Shown: piece after piece, positions 41,605 to 52,862 of the stretch | How the letters are laid out: each line of letters begins with the position of its first letter | Position numbering within the stretch: position 1 is the stretch's first letter | Source: Deltaproteobacteria bacterium | GTDB taxonomy: Bacteria > BMS3Abin14 | Assembly: GCA_013151915.1 (NCBI GenBank) | Contig: JAADHJ010000028.1 | Location: 1 to 64,000 of the forward strand | Reading direction: 5' to 3' | Length of the DNA stretch: 64,000 nt | The notes under the pieces: generated by a model | Seen by the model: the letters and a program-made list of their open reading frames with translations, nothing else | What the model was told of the DNA's origin: nothing | Database searches by the model: none | Translations under genes and position numbers: made by a program

Positions 41605-42828
41605 TTATACGCTCTCCGTTCCAAGATCAAACACATCATGAAGGATACGAACAGCAAGCTCGGCATATTTTCTTTCCACAACGCAGGACACCTTTATCTC
41701 CGAGGTGCTCACCATCATGATATTGATGCCCTCATCCGCGAGCGCACGGAACATCTTGGATGCCACGCCGGAATGGTTTCTCATTCCTGTACCGATGACG
41801 GCGACTTTCGCCACCTTTTCGTCGGTGAGGACATCCTTGGCCCCGATATCCTTGCTGACCTCCCGAACAATTTCCAGGGCCTGTGCCATGTCCGTCTTGG
41901 GAATGGTAAAAGTCATATCGGTGTACCCGTCAACACTGATATTCTGGATGATCATGTCCACATTTATGTTGGCCTCGGCGATAGGCCCGAAAATGCTCGC
42001 GGCGATCCCGGGCCTGTCGGGAACCCTGAGAACCGATATTTTGGCCTCGTTCTTGTCGCATGTCACCCCCGATACCATCACCCTTTCCATATCGCTATCC
42101 TCCCTTGTAACCCAGGTACCCTCAGAATCGCTGAAAGTCGAGCGCACATGCAGGGGAACATGGTACTTCTTGGCAAACTCAACCGAACGGATCTGGAGAA
42201 CCTTGGCCCCCTGGCTTGCCATCTCAAGCATCTCGTCATAGGAGATCCTGGATATCTTTCTGGCATCCACCACCACGTGGGGATCGGCGGTGAAGATACC
42301 CTCAACATCCGTGTATATTTCGCAGGCATCGGCCTTAAGCGCAGCGGCCACAGCCACAGCTGAAGTATCCGAACCTCCCCTGCCCAGAGTGGTGATATCT
42401 CCGTTTTCATCCACGCCCTGAAAGCCCGGGAGAACAACGATCTTTCCTTTTTTCAGGTTCTCGAGAATTCTCCTGTCATCAATCTGGTGGATCCTCGCCT
42501 TTGAATGGACCGGGTCGGTACGTATGGCGATCTGGGAACCCAGGAGTGAGATGGCGTCTGCGCCCATGGTTTTCAGGGCCATTGCCAGAAGACCGATGGT
42601 GACCTGTTCGCCGGTAGACACAACGACGTCGTATTCCCTGGGGTCCGGCGACTCCATGATTGCGGTGCAAAGATTCACCAGCTTATTGGTCTCACCGGCC
42701 ATGGCTGAGACGACCACCACTACGTCGTTGCCGCCGTCCTTTGCCCTCTTGCCAAGTTTCGCGACATGACGGATTTTTTCGATACTGCCCACCGACGTTC
42801 CGCCGAATTTCTGGACAATTAACGCCAT
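41605..42828 (-). CDS. lysC: Aspartate kinase
   Basis: First step of the aspartate family (lysine, threonine, methionine). The 407-residue product has [43 protein letters not shown] and two C-terminal ACT domains (about 265-400), the usual site of feedback control. Alpha/beta overlapping forms are possible but no internal start was examined. It lies after apgM in the hom-apgM-lysC-cimA run. Confidence 0.95.
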   Translation of the reverse strand: MALIVQKFGGTSVGSIEKIRHVAKLGKRAKDGGNDVVVVVSAMAGETNKLVNLCTAIMESPDPREYDVVVSTGEQVTIGLLAMALKTMGADAISLLGSQIAIRTDPVHSKARIHQIDDRRILENLKKGKIVVLPGFQGVDENGDITTLGRGGSDTSAVAVAAALKADACEIYTDVEGIFTADPHVVVDARKISRISYDEMLEMASQGAKVLQIRSVEFAKKYHVPLHVRSTFSDSEGTWVTREDSDMERVMVSGVTCDKNEAKISVLRVPDRPGIAASIFGPIAEANINVDMIIQNISVDGYTDMTFTIPKTDMAQALEIVREVSKDIGAKDVLTDEKVAKVAVIGTGMRNHSGVASKMFRALADEGINIMMVSTSEIKVSCVVERKYAELAVRILHDVFDLGTESV

Positions 42829-42875
42829 TTATTTCCGCCCTCCACGTTTTTTATCAGGTCCCGGATGTTTTATCC

Positions 42876-42933
42876 CGTTGAACATTGAACGTTGAACTTT
42901 CTCTATCCCGTTGGACCTTGGACGTTGGTCCAG
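42876..42933. repeat. 7-bp tandem repeats between lysC and apgM (gttgaac / gttggac)
   Basis: Units: cgttgaacattgaacgttgaac, then cgttggaccttggacgttggtcc. Three heptads of GTTGAAC and three of GTTGGAC, each preceded by 'tatccc'. They fill most of the 106-bp lysC-apgM gap. Confidence 0.7.
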
Positions 42934-42934
42934 A

Positions 42935-44197
42935 TTACAACTTCCCGGCGATAAACCGCCCCATGAGCTCATGCCCCCTATCCAGGATCAGGCCGGTACT
43001 CTGTGCGCTCCTCTCGGAGAAGTTCAGACCCGAACCGTTCCCGGCGTTCTCGGAAGCCAGGACGGCAAAGGGCACCGGTTCCCCGGAATGGGTCTTGATG
43101 GCAAGGGGAGTGGCATGGTCGGGCATTACCAGGGCACTGAATGGCTTTCCCCTGGACTCCATACCTTCGAGAACAGGGCCGACCACCATGGCATCGAAAT
43201 CCTCCAACGCCCTGAGCTTATTTTCCAGCGAACCGTCGTGGGAGGCCTCGTCCGGAGCCTCAACGTGCAGGTAAACCAGATCAACCTTATCCATGGCGCT
43301 GAGAGCCGCCGAAGCCTTACCGGCATAGTCAGTATCCAGATATCCGGTCGCCCCCGGAACCTTCACTACGCAAAACCCTATGGAAACTCCCAATCCTCTC
43401 AACAGGTCAACAGCCGTTATCATCGCGCCGTCGAGCCCGTATCTTTCACGGAAAGGGGCGATGTGGGGCCGTTTGCCCTGGCCCCAGAGCCAGATGGCGT
43501 TAACCGGGTTTTCCCCTGAACGAACCCTCGCGCGGTTCACCCGGTTCTCCGGAAGGACCCGCACCGAGCGCTTCATCAGGTCCAGCACCATGTCCGCCGC
43601 CTCGCCCCGCGGCCACCCCGTCCCGACAGGCTGATCCGTCAGGTCGTGGGGAGGGGCTATTTCAAGGCTGTCCAACCCGTTCCTCCAGACCACAAGATGC
43701 CTGTAGGAGACGCCCGGGTGAAATTCGATCCCATCCCCTGCGAGGTTTTCGGTCAGGGTTTCCAATATGGACGCAGCCTCGGAACCATTGGGATGACCTC
43801 CGGCGAAGTCCACCATAATCCATCGTGGATCGACATCCCCGTGTGGCAGCGCAGTGTCCGGCCCGTCCTCCCCCGGCAGGCCCAGAGTAACAAGATTGCA
43901 ACGGAAGGCCACATCATCCGGGCCAAGATCAACACCCATGCCCGCGGCCTCGATGGGCGACCGCCCCGTGTAGACGACGGCCGGGTCATAGCCGAGAACC
44001 GAGAGGTTTGCCACGTCACTGCCCAACGCCATCCCCTCGGGGATGGTTCGCGCCAGGCCGACCACACCGTCTCCGGCCATACGGTCCATGTTGGGTGTGT
44101 CGGCTACTTCCAGGGGGGTCTTTCCCCCCAGCTCCCCCATTGGCCGGTCGGCCATCCCGTCTCCCAGAAGAATGATATATTTACGTTTTTCGGTCAT
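42935..44197 (-). CDS. apgM: Cofactor-independent phosphoglycerate mutase (ApgM family)
   Basis: A 420-residue alkaline-phosphatase-superfamily enzyme that interconverts 2- and 3-phosphoglycerate, or acts as a related phosphotransferase. IILLGDGMADRPMGELGGKTPLE holds the metal Asp near the start, SDVANLSVLGYDP the nucleophile Ser region, and HVEAPDEASHDG plus VMPDHATP the other metal ligands. The partner order hom-apgM-lysC recurs in related genomes, and some homologues have been suggested to act as homoserine kinase; no thrB is in this window. The ATG at 44197 is preferred over a GTG at 44209. Confidence 0.88.
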   Translation of the reverse strand: MTEKRKYIILLGDGMADRPMGELGGKTPLEVADTPNMDRMAGDGVVGLARTIPEGMALGSDVANLSVLGYDPAVVYTGRSPIEAAGMGVDLGPDDVAFRCNLVTLGLPGEDGPDTALPHGDVDPRWIMVDFAGGHPNGSEAASILETLTENLAGDGIEFHPGVSYRHLVVWRNGLDSLEIAPPHDLTDQPVGTGWPRGEAADMVLDLMKRSVRVLPENRVNRARVRSGENPVNAIWLWGQGKRPHIAPFRERYGLDGAMITAVDLLRGLGVSIGFCVVKVPGATGYLDTDYAGKASAALSAMDKVDLVYLHVEAPDEASHDGSLENKLRALEDFDAMVVGPVLEGMESRGKPFSALVMPDHATPLAIKTHSGEPVPFAVLASENAGNGSGLNFSERSAQSTGLILDRGHELMGRFIAGKL

Positions 44198-44213
44198 TTT
44201 AACTTTCACTTAT

Positions 44214-44260
44214 TGATAGGGTCGCAAAAAGTCCATTTATGACTTTTTACGAGCCCATCA
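44214..44260 (-). repeat. Five-hairpin element, short copy K
   Basis: tgatagggtcgcaaaaagtcc joined to atttatgactttttacgagcccatca; HP2-HP4 missing. Its second half provides the TAA stop of hom (minus strand ATGGGCTCGTAA). It sits between hom and apgM. Confidence 0.8.
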
Positions 44261-45575
44261 ATATCCTCATCAAAAAGCTCTCCCCCATCGTCACATTCAG
44301 GGAATCGATCTCCCGAAGAGCCTTTAACATACGTGAGAACACGGCCTCATGGGTAATCATCACAAGAGGTACCCCACCCCCCTGGTCCGTCTCCCGGCCC
44401 CTCTGTATTACGGAGCCGATACTGATCCCGTGCTTACCCAGGATACCGGAGATGGTGGAGAGTACCCCGGGGCTGTCGTGGGCGGAGACCCTGATATAGA
44501 ACTCATTGGCCGTATTCTCTGCAAGCCTCATGGGCGGCTCCCCGTTACTCATGGTCCTGTAGCCGCTCACGGGTATCCTCTCCACCGCCCCGGACAGGAT
44601 GTCACGAACACAGGAAACCACATCCGCAACTACGGCGCTGCCGGTGGGGAGCCCCCCCGCCCCCCTGCCATAGTAAAGAGATGGGCCGAGGTTGTCGTCC
44701 TGAAGGTAAACCGCATTAAAAACCCCATCCACAGTGGCGAGAGGATGCCCTTCCGGAACAAGCGATGGGTGGACCCACGCCTCGACCTCGTCGCCGGAAC
44801 GCCTGGCCGTTGCCAGGAGCTTGACCCGACACCCGAATTCCTCGGCTATTTCAAGATCCAGCGGGATCAATCGGGAAATCCCCTGGTACGGAAAATCTTC
44901 CGGGGAGACTGGGACATTAAAGCAAAGGTTGACAAGAATGGCCAGTTTCTGCGCAGCGTCGACACCCTCAACGTCCATGGCCGGATCGGCTTCGGCGTAC
45001 CCCTCATCCTGCGCATCCTTTAGAACCTGTGAGAAGGTCATGCGTTCCTTGTGCATGCGGGTCAGTATGTAGTTGCACGTCCCGTTTATGATTCCGGTCA
45101 CAGAAAGAATCCGGTTTGCCACGAGCCCGACCTTGATTGTGCGGACGAGGGGGATCCCTCCGGCGACGCTTCCCTCGAACCCGAGGGTTACCCCCTTCTC
45201 CTCGGCTCTTTTCGAAATCTCAAGCCAGTGGGTGGAAAGAAGGGCCTTGTTGGCGGTGACAACGTGCTTTCCCCTGTCGATGGCCGCAAGGATATAGCTC
45301 CGTGCCGGTTCGATGCCGCCGATGAGTTCCACCACGATCTGCACCTCGGGATCGTCGATTACGTCCATGGCATTGGTGGTCAACAGCTTTTTTGGGATCT
45401 TTACGCCCCGGGGACGGTCCGGATCAATATCCGCCGCCCTGGCGACCTCGATGGACGCGCCCAGACGGCTTGCCAGAAGACCGGCGTTGCGCTGCAGGAT
45501 CTCCATGACCCCGCACCCGATGTTTCCCAGTCCAATGATCCCGATCCTGACAGGCTTCACTTCCTTGTCCTCCAT
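44247..45575 (-). CDS. hom: Homoserine dehydrogenase
   Basis: Reduces aspartate semialdehyde to homoserine. The 442-residue product has IGIIGLGNIGCGVM (NADP binding), VVELIGGIEPA, ANKALLSTHW, the catalytic GIINGTCNYIL and EGYAEADPAMDVEGVDAAQK, and a C-terminal ACT domain (about 355-435). The last codons, MetGlySer-stop, are inside hairpin repeat K, whose sequence gives the TAA. It follows leuB with repeat L between. Confidence 0.95.
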   Translation of the reverse strand: MEDKEVKPVRIGIIGLGNIGCGVMEILQRNAGLLASRLGASIEVARAADIDPDRPRGVKIPKKLLTTNAMDVIDDPEVQIVVELIGGIEPARSYILAAIDRGKHVVTANKALLSTHWLEISKRAEEKGVTLGFEGSVAGGIPLVRTIKVGLVANRILSVTGIINGTCNYILTRMHKERMTFSQVLKDAQDEGYAEADPAMDVEGVDAAQKLAILVNLCFNVPVSPEDFPYQGISRLIPLDLEIAEEFGCRVKLLATARRSGDEVEAWVHPSLVPEGHPLATVDGVFNAVYLQDDNLGPSLYYGRGAGGLPTGSAVVADVVSCVRDILSGAVERIPVSGYRTMSNGEPPMRLAENTANEFYIRVSAHDSPGVLSTISGILGKHGISIGSVIQRGRETDQGGGVPLVMITHEAVFSRMLKALREIDSLNVTMGESFLMRILMGS

Positions 45576-45578
45576 CCT

Positions 45579-45637
45579 TGATAGGAGCGTAAAAAGTCCA
45601 TCAATGGGCGCGTTGATGACTTTTTACAAAGTCATCA
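45579..45637 (-). repeat. Five-hairpin element, short copy L inside the leuB 3' end
   Basis: tgataggagcgtaaaaagtcc, then aatgggcgcg, then ttgatgactttttacaaagtcatca: HP5 start, half of HP2 and complete HP1. The leuB stop (45601-45603) and its last 11 codons lie inside it. Confidence 0.85.
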
Positions 45638-46716
45638 ACCCTGTCGGCCACCAGTCGGCCCATTTTGGAGCAGGAGACAAGACGTGTTCCCTCGCTGAAG
45701 ATATCCCCCGTACGATAACCATCCTGGAGGACACCCTCCACAGCCGAGCGCACGGCCCGGGCGGCATCGATCATACCGCAGGTAATCTCGAACAGCATCG
45801 CCACGGAAAGGATGGCCGCCAGCGGATTGGCCTTGTCTTGTCCCGCGATGTCCGGCGCAGTGCCGTGGGATGGCTCATACATTGCGCAGCCTCCACCGAT
45901 ACTGGCCGATGGAAGCATTCCGATGGAACCGGTGAGCATGGAGGCCTCGTCAGAAAGGATGTCCCCGAAAAGGTTTCCGGTGAGGATGACGTCGAACTGG
46001 GCGGGGTTCCTTATCAACTGCATGCTGCAGTTGTCAACGAACTGGTGATCCAGCTCCACATCGGGAAACTCCCCGGCCACATCCTTGACGATCTCTCTCC
46101 AGAGGCCGCTGACCTCCAGGACATTGGCCTTGTCCACGGATGTAACCTTACCTCTCCTCTTCACGGCCATCTCGAAAGCCATCCTTGCCACCCTTTCAAT
46201 CTCATGTTCGGAGTAGCGCATTGTATTGAACCCTACCCGCTCATCTCCGCCCTCATCTATCCCGCGAGGTTCGCCAAAATAGATACCGGAAACAAGTTCA
46301 CGTACCACGAGAAGATCGATACCGGAAACCACCTCGGGCTTTAATGTCGACGCCTGTACCAGGGAGGGAAAGACGATGGCCGGCCTGAGATTCGCGAAAA
46401 GGTCCAGATTGGACCTGAGGGCGAGCAGGCCCTTTTCAGGCCGGCGGTCCGTAGGCAGATCATCCCATTTCGGTCCGCCCACGGCCCCCAATATTATGGC
46501 ATCGGAGTTCCCGGCCATGTTGAGTGTTTCAGCGGAGATGGGCGCACCCTCCTCATCGATGGCGATGCCGCCGGCCAGGGCGTGGGTGAGGTCGAATGAT
46601 ACCCCGAAGGCGGCACCGGCGGTATCGAGTACCTTCAATGCCTCAGCCGTCACCTCCGGGCCTATACCATCCCCCTCCAGGACCAGAATATTGAATTTTC
46701 CTGCTTCCATGTTCAT
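45601..46716 (-). CDS. leuB: 3-isopropylmalate dehydrogenase
   Basis: Oxidative decarboxylation in leucine synthesis; may also act on methylmalate from the CimA route. The 371-residue product has [27 protein letters not shown], the active Tyr in [49 protein letters not shown] and [14 protein letters not shown]. The last 11 residues ([11 protein letters not shown] region) and the stop codon are encoded by hairpin repeat L, an extension not found in normal LeuB. The ATG overlaps leuD by 4 bp and has AAGGAG upstream. Confidence 0.94.
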   Translation of the reverse strand: MNMEAGKFNILVLEGDGIGPEVTAEALKVLDTAGAAFGVSFDLTHALAGGIAIDEEGAPISAETLNMAGNSDAIILGAVGGPKWDDLPTDRRPEKGLLALRSNLDLFANLRPAIVFPSLVQASTLKPEVVSGIDLLVVRELVSGIYFGEPRGIDEGGDERVGFNTMRYSEHEIERVARMAFEMAVKRRGKVTSVDKANVLEVSGLWREIVKDVAGEFPDVELDHQFVDNCSMQLIRNPAQFDVILTGNLFGDILSDEASMLTGSIGMLPSASIGGGCAMYEPSHGTAPDIAGQDKANPLAAILSVAMLFEITCGMIDAARAVRSAVEGVLQDGYRTGDIFSEGTRLVSCSKMGRLVADRVDDFVKSHQRAH

Positions 46717-47216
46717 CGGGCATTCTCCTTGGTGAGATAGGGAATGAGTCCTCCCGCCGTTACGAGATCCATCATGAAGGCAGGAATGACCTTGAATGGG
46801 TATTTCTCCCCACGTGTCAGGTTTGAGATAAAACCACCGGAGACGTTCACTTCGAGTTTATCGCCCGCATTGATTTTCTCCGAAGCTTCAACGGATTCGA
46901 AGATCGGGAGGCCCATGTTAAATGAGTTTCTGTAGAAGATCCTCGCAAAGGAGGGAGCGATGACGCAGGAAACCCCTGCGGCCTTGATGGCGATGGGAGC
47001 GTGTTCCCGTGAGGACCCGCAGCCGAAGTTTTTCCCCGCAACGATGATATCGCCGGGGGAAACCCCGGCGGGAAAGGAAGGGTCGGCGTCCTCCATGCAG
47101 TGTGCCGCCAGCTGGTTCGGATCCGACGTGTTCAGGTAGCGCGCCGGGATAATGGCGTCGGTATCCACGTCCTCACCAAACCGCCACGCTTTGCCTTTCA
47201 ATATCTCTTTGCTCAT
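46713..47216 (-). CDS. leuD: 3-isopropylmalate dehydratase small subunit
   Basis: The swivelling small subunit of isopropylmalate isomerase, working with LeuC. The 167-residue product has [15 protein letters not shown] at the start, [18 protein letters not shown] and [16 protein letters not shown]. Length is normal for the short bacterial/archaeal type. The ATG at 47216 is preceded by CCGGAGATTG. It follows leuC across a repeat-filled 142-bp gap and overlaps leuB. Confidence 0.95.
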   Translation of the reverse strand: MSKEILKGKAWRFGEDVDTDAIIPARYLNTSDPNQLAAHCMEDADPSFPAGVSPGDIIVAGKNFGCGSSREHAPIAIKAAGVSCVIAPSFARIFYRNSFNMGLPIFESVEASEKINAGDKLEVNVSGGFISNLTRGEKYPFKVIPAFMMDLVTAGGLIPYLTKENAR

Positions 47217-47229
47217 TTTCAATCTCCGG

Positions 47230-47341
47230 TGTGGAACTGGGTTCAAAAGAGTTCAAGAGTTCAAGGGTTCAAGGGTTCAAGGTAACTCCGATACCTCTAT
47301 ACTGCTTTCCCCTCTGGACTCTGGACTCTGGACTCTGGACT
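47230..47341. repeat. Short tandem repeats in the leuC-leuD gap
   Basis: Two arrays: 47230-47281 with units of gttcaagg/agttcaag (7-9 bp), and 47311-47341 with four exact units of ctctgga. The arrays fill the gap between two genes whose products form one enzyme. Confidence 0.75.
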
Positions 47342-47358
47342 GTTTTATCCCCCCATAT

Positions 47359-48618
47359 CTAAAGATCCTCGGGGGAACTGATGGTCCCCGTCACAGCGCT
47401 TGCGGCCGCCACGGCCGGTCCAGCCAGATAGACCTCGCTCTTCGGATGTCCCATTCGACCCACGAAGTTCCTGTTGGTGGTCGCCACGGCACGCTCCCCT
47501 TCCGCAAGAACCCCCATGTGCCCTCCAAGGCACGGCCCGCAGGTGGGGGTGCTGATAACCGCCCCGGCGTCCAGGAAGACACCGAAAAGACCCTCATCCA
47601 TGGCCTGTCGATAGATTGTCGGCGTGGCGGGTATTATGATCACCCTGACCCCCCTGGCCACCTTTCTTCCCCTCATTATGCCTGCCGCAACCCGCAGGTC
47701 CTCAAGACGCCCGTTGGTGCAGGACCCTATGACGACCTGGTCAACAGTGGTGTCGGCGGCCTCACCTACCGCTCTGGCATTTTCCGGCAGATGGGGAAAA
47801 GAAACCTGAAGATCGATGTCGGAAGCATCCATTTCTATGGTCGCTTCATATTCCGCCCCGGCGTCAGAGGCGTAAAAGGTATAATCCCTGTCGGCCCTCC
47901 GGCTGACGTATTCCCCGGTAACAGTATCGGGGGAAATAATCCCGTTTTTTGCCCCGGCCTCAATGGCCATGTTGCACATGGTAAGCCGATCGGACATTCC
48001 AAGATTCTCAATGGTGGTTCCCGTAAATTCCATGGACCTGTATAGTGCGCCGTCAACCCCGATTCTGCCGATGGTGTAGAGTATGAGGTCTTTCCCCCCT
48101 ACCCACGGCTTCATTGCACCGTTGATGACGAACTTCATGGTGGCGGGTACCTTTAACCACACCTTGCCGCCGATCATCGTGCCGGCCAGATCGGTGCTCC
48201 CAACGCCGGTTGAGAAAGCCCCAAGGGCGCCATAGGTGCAGGTATGACTGTCCGCCCCGACAACCAGATCTCCAGGCAACACAAGACCCTGTTCGGGCAG
48301 AAGGGCGTGTTCGATCCCCATCTCCCCAAGTTCAAAGTAGTGGCTGATCCCGTAATCCTCGGCGAATTTCCTCATCTCCCTGCACTGCTCCGCGGATTCA
48401 ATATCCTTGTTGGGAGAGAAGTGATCAGGAACCAGGGCGATCTTGTCCCTGTCGAAAACCTGACGGATCCCACGGTCCCGGAGAATCCTGATTGCAATGG
48501 GAGCTGTAATGTCATTACCCAGCGCCAGGTCCACTTCGGCCATTATTATCTCGCCTGGATGCACATCATCCCTGCCCGTATGGGCAGCCAGGATCTTTTC
48601 TGTGATGGTCATTGACAT
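47359..48618 (-). CDS. leuC: 3-isopropylmalate dehydratase large subunit
   Basis: Aconitase-family subunit with one [4Fe-4S] cluster, isomerising 2- to 3-isopropylmalate and, in the CimA route, citramalate to methylmalate. The 419-residue product has [34 protein letters not shown] and [18 protein letters not shown], which give the three cluster Cys. The short length is of the 420-residue bacterial/archaeal subtype. Two ATGs (48618, 48612) are possible starts. It follows leuA by 72 bp. Confidence 0.95.
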   Translation of the reverse strand: MSMTITEKILAAHTGRDDVHPGEIIMAEVDLALGNDITAPIAIRILRDRGIRQVFDRDKIALVPDHFSPNKDIESAEQCREMRKFAEDYGISHYFELGEMGIEHALLPEQGLVLPGDLVVGADSHTCTYGALGAFSTGVGSTDLAGTMIGGKVWLKVPATMKFVINGAMKPWVGGKDLILYTIGRIGVDGALYRSMEFTGTTIENLGMSDRLTMCNMAIEAGAKNGIISPDTVTGEYVSRRADRDYTFYASDAGAEYEATIEMDASDIDLQVSFPHLPENARAVGEAADTTVDQVVIGSCTNGRLEDLRVAAGIMRGRKVARGVRVIIIPATPTIYRQAMDEGLFGVFLDAGAVISTPTCGPCLGGHMGVLAEGERAVATTNRNFVGRMGHPKSEVYLAGPAVAAASAVTGTISSPEDL

Positions 48619-48690
48619 GGATAAACCCTCAACTCGCCCAGTTAGGAGCGCGCAGGTCTCAGATTCGAGTAATGAGGCCTGCGCACCAAT

Positions 48691-50229
48691 TTACAGGGTC
48701 GGCTTCTCAACGGCCAGGTTGGCCTTCCGGTATTCCATCTTGTTGAGCGCGTTTACGAAGGCCCTGGCCGAAGCCACGATGACATCGGAGGAAGCGCCCT
48801 GTCCGGTCACCGTGTTTCCGTTCTCCTTGATTCTGACCGAGACTCCTCCCAGTGCGTCCGCGCCTCCCGTGATGGCTGAGACGGTATATCTCACAAGTTT
48901 GGCACGGCTCCCGGCAATTTTTCTGATGGCCTTGAAGGCCGCGTCCACAGCGCCATCACCGAATTCCGCTTTGGCCTTGACCTTTCCGTCTACCTCCAGC
49001 TCCACGGTAGCGGAAGGAACGACATTCGTTCCACTGGTAAAGGTAATGCTCAAGAGCTTGAATTTGTCGGGAATGCGGTGGACCTCATCGGCAACGATAG
49101 CCTCTATATCCTCATCGAAAACCGTCTTTTTCTTGTCGGCCAGCCGCTTGAAAGCCACGAAGGCTTTCTCCATTTCCTCATCATCAAGGTCCATCCCCAG
49201 GGTCTTGATCCTCTCCTTGAAGGCGTGGCGCCCGGAGTGCTTTCCCAGCACCAGGGTGCTTTCTTTAACACCGATGGATTCCGGGGTCATGATCTCGTAG
49301 GTCGTCTTCTCTTTCAGTACACCGTCCTGATGTATCCCGGCCTCGTGGGCAAAGGCGTTGGCGCCGACAATGGCCTTGTTCTGCTGAACGAGTATCCCGG
49401 TTATGGATGAAACCAGCCGGCTTGACCTGTAGATCTCATGCGTTTTGATGCCGCTGGTAAACCCGAGATGGTCATGGCGGGTTTTTAAAGCCATGACGAT
49501 CTCCTCCAGGGACGCGTTGCCCGCACGCTCCCCGATACCGTTGATCGTGCATTCCACCTGTCTCGCACCGTTCGCCACCGCCGCAAGGGAATTGGCGACC
49601 GCCAGCCCGAGGTCGTTGTGGCAATGGACGGCGAGAACAGCCTGGTTGAAATTGGGAACCCTATCCAGAAGGGCGGCGATGAGCCCCCCGAACTCATCGG
49701 GGATGGCATAGCCAACCGTATCGGGGATATTCACCGTCCTCGCTCCCGCTTCGATGACGGCCTGAACCACCTCGCAAAGATAGCTGACGTCGCTCCGGGC
49801 GGCGTCCTCCGCGGAGAACTGGACGTTTTCCGTATAGGCGGCGGCATGCCGAACGGCGTCCACCGCAGCCTGTCTGACCTCGTCATGGGTCCTCTGAAGC
49901 TTGTACTTGATGTGTATGTCAGAGGTTGCTATGAAGGTGTGAATCCTGGGCTTTTTGGCCGCTTTCAGGGCATCCCATGCCCGGTCGATGTCCTTCCTGC
50001 TGGCCCGGCACAGCCCTGCTACCTGCGGCCTTTTAACGGTTGCGGCTACGGCCCTGACCGCCTCAAAATCACCTTCCGACGCGATGGGGAACCCGGCCTC
50101 GATTACATCTACGTTCAGCCGGTCGAGCTGTTTGGCAACCTGGATTTTTTCCTTCAGGTTCATTGATGCTCCGGGCGACTGCTCACCGTCCCGCAGCGTG
50201 GTATCGAAAATGACAATCCTGTCAGACAT
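48691..50229 (-). CDS. leuA: 2-isopropylmalate synthase
   Basis: First committed step of leucine synthesis. The 512-residue product starts MSDRIVIFDTTLRDGEQSPG, with VIEAGFPIASEGDFEAV, VHCHNDLGLAVANSLAA and ECTINGIGERAGNASLEE, and a C-terminal regulatory domain (about 390-505) that binds leucine in other bacteria. The ATG at 50229 has GGAAGGAGAG upstream; the frame upstream to 50334 is not LeuA-like. It lies between pssA and leuC. Confidence 0.95.
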   Translation of the reverse strand: MSDRIVIFDTTLRDGEQSPGASMNLKEKIQVAKQLDRLNVDVIEAGFPIASEGDFEAVRAVAATVKRPQVAGLCRASRKDIDRAWDALKAAKKPRIHTFIATSDIHIKYKLQRTHDEVRQAAVDAVRHAAAYTENVQFSAEDAARSDVSYLCEVVQAVIEAGARTVNIPDTVGYAIPDEFGGLIAALLDRVPNFNQAVLAVHCHNDLGLAVANSLAAVANGARQVECTINGIGERAGNASLEEIVMALKTRHDHLGFTSGIKTHEIYRSSRLVSSITGILVQQNKAIVGANAFAHEAGIHQDGVLKEKTTYEIMTPESIGVKESTLVLGKHSGRHAFKERIKTLGMDLDDEEMEKAFVAFKRLADKKKTVFDEDIEAIVADEVHRIPDKFKLLSITFTSGTNVVPSATVELEVDGKVKAKAEFGDGAVDAAFKAIRKIAGSRAKLVRYTVSAITGGADALGGVSVRIKENGNTVTGQGASSDVIVASARAFVNALNKMEYRKANLAVEKPTL

Positions 50230-50323
50230 CCTGTTCTCTCCTTCCGCCGACTTTTCCCATCCCGGTGTTAAAAGGGATGGAAGAATATGCCGATTAGGCC
50301 CGGTCAATCCAAGGTCACATTCA

Positions 50324-51151
50324 CTAAGCCCCATTTCGCGTCACCACCTCCTCTTCATCACCCTCGAGGATGTCCTCATCCTCCAAAGTATAGCTCTCCA
50401 TGTGTATGACCTCCCCACCAGCGAGCTTTCTAAGGAACCAGGCCCCAAAAACAGGACCCAGGACAGTGTAGAATACGGCAAAACCGAACAGGAACTTTTC
50501 AGGGTAGTTCGCCGCGATGACCAGGCAGATAACCACCCCGGCCAGGACCTGAAAGGCCTTCCTGCGAGGAATTACAACCTGTTTCAATCCAGGATAGGGT
50601 ATCCTGCTGACCATAAGCAGGGACAGGACATATACACCCATCACGACCCCCACCTTTATTAAGCTGCTTTTCAACCCCTCGCTGCCTACAAGGAGCAGCC
50701 CTGAAGCCACTACGCCTGCGGCGGCGGGAATAGGGAGGCCCGTAAAATGCTTCTGGCCGGATTTCTGAGTCTGCACGTTGAATCTCGCAAGCCTCAGGGC
50801 ACCACACGCCAGGTAGAGGAAAGCCCCAAGCCAGCCGAAACGGCCCAACGGCTTGAGGACCGCCGTATACATCAGGATGGCCGGCGCCATCCCGAAAGCA
50901 ACCAGGTCCGAAAGGCTATCGTACTGAACCCCGAAGGGGGACGCTGTCCGGGTGAGTCGGGCTATTCTTCCGTCCAGGGCATCGAACAGGCCTGCCACCA
51001 GGATGGCCACGGCGGCCTTGACGAATTCACCGTTGAGGGATGAAACGACAGAGAAAAACCCCGCGAAGAGTGCGAGACTCGTTATCATGTTGGGCAACAG
51101 ATATACGGCTCTGCGATGATTCTGGGAATCCGAACCTGTCATCTCACCCAT
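50324..51151 (-). CDS. pssA: CDP-diacylglycerol-serine O-phosphatidyltransferase
   Basis: Membrane enzyme making phosphatidylserine. The 275-residue product has the CDP-alcohol phosphotransferase signature DGRIARLTR...FGVQYDSLSD (about residues 60-80) and about eight hydrophobic segments; the last 25 residues are acidic (EDEDILEGDEEEVV). The ATG at 51151 overlaps the end of psd by 8 bp; ATG 51142 is an alternative. It converts the CDP-diacylglycerol pool to the substrate of Psd, encoded just upstream. Confidence 0.93.
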   Translation of the reverse strand: MGEMTGSDSQNHRRAVYLLPNMITSLALFAGFFSVVSSLNGEFVKAAVAILVAGLFDALDGRIARLTRTASPFGVQYDSLSDLVAFGMAPAILMYTAVLKPLGRFGWLGAFLYLACGALRLARFNVQTQKSGQKHFTGLPIPAAAGVVASGLLLVGSEGLKSSLIKVGVVMGVYVLSLLMVSRIPYPGLKQVVIPRRKAFQVLAGVVICLVIAANYPEKFLFGFAVFYTVLGPVFGAWFLRKLAGGEVIHMESYTLEDEDILEGDEEEVVTRNGA

Positions 51152-51829
51152 TGGGTTCCAGCCTTCCCACAACCGACAAACCCGCCCGAACCCGGTCCCC
51201 CGGTTTAACGGCGGGCACAGTCTCCGGTGGAAGATAAAGATCGACCCTTGATCCGAAACAGATAAGCCCGAAACGGCGCCCTGTCTCAACACGGTCCCCG
51301 GAAACGAGGCGGCAGATAATACGGCGCGCCACCAGTCCCGCCACCTGGACCATTAAGATCCTGCGTCCGGAGGGGTCTTCCATGAGTATCTCCGTCCGCT
51401 CGTTCTGGAGACTCGCATCATCGAGGTGGGCCATCCTGAAACCGCCCGGGACGTGTCTGACCTCCAGCACGCGGCCCGGGAAAGGGATTCTGTTGATGTG
51501 AACATTAAAGAGGCTCATAAAAACGCTGACCCTCAGAGCGGATCCTCGCAGGTATCTCTCTTCCCCCACCGGTCCCACTGCTACGACACGGCCGTCAGCC
51601 GGGGAAAAAACCTCGCCGGGCCGTGCATGTGCCTTCCTTTCGGGGTCCCGGAAGAAGAGCAGGATGGCGACGGATCCAGCCAGGAAAAAGATCCCCGCGG
51701 CCGCAGCCCCGAAGGCGAAAAGAACCACTGCTCCGGCCGCGAACAGACCGGCCGGCTTCAGGCCTTCCGAAGCGACCCCGATGATGGTGCGCCCCTCTGT
51801 GGGCGCGTTGATGACTTCGTAAGAAGTCA

Positions 51830-51830
<1 letters not shown>
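51144..51830 (-). CDS. psd: Phosphatidylserine decarboxylase proenzyme, start within a hairpin repeat
   Basis: A 228-residue short-type Psd, which self-cleaves before a Ser to form its pyruvoyl group; that site is FGSRVDLYLP near the end. Other parts: FFRDPERKAHARPGEVFSPADG and FMSLFNVHINRIPFPG. A hydrophobic segment is at about 22-56. The only usable start, ATG 51830, overlaps the ilvC stop (TGATG), and the first 17 or so codons (MTSYEVINAPTEGR) are hairpin repeat M read in frame. Related Psd begin about where the repeat ends, so the repeat appears to have replaced the native start. AAGGA lies 3 bases before the ATG. Confidence 0.9.

Positions 51831-51832
<2 letters not shown>
51789..51832 (-). 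repeat. Five-hairpin element, partial copy M (HP2-HP1), coding
   Basis: gcgcccctctgtgggcgc (HP2) and tgatgacttcgtaagaagtcatca (HP1). HP1 carries the ilvC stop at its outer end and the psd start codon one base frame over. The repeat lies wholly inside the psd reading frame. Confidence 0.88.
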
Positions 51833-52837
<1,005 letters not shown>

Positions 52838-52862
52838 TCCATCCTCCTCCTTTAATACCAAC

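Noticed and set aside
45313-46344. Plus-strand open frame across hom, repeat L and leuB
   Set aside because: It spans two conserved minus-strand genes and a repeat, so it is a shadow.
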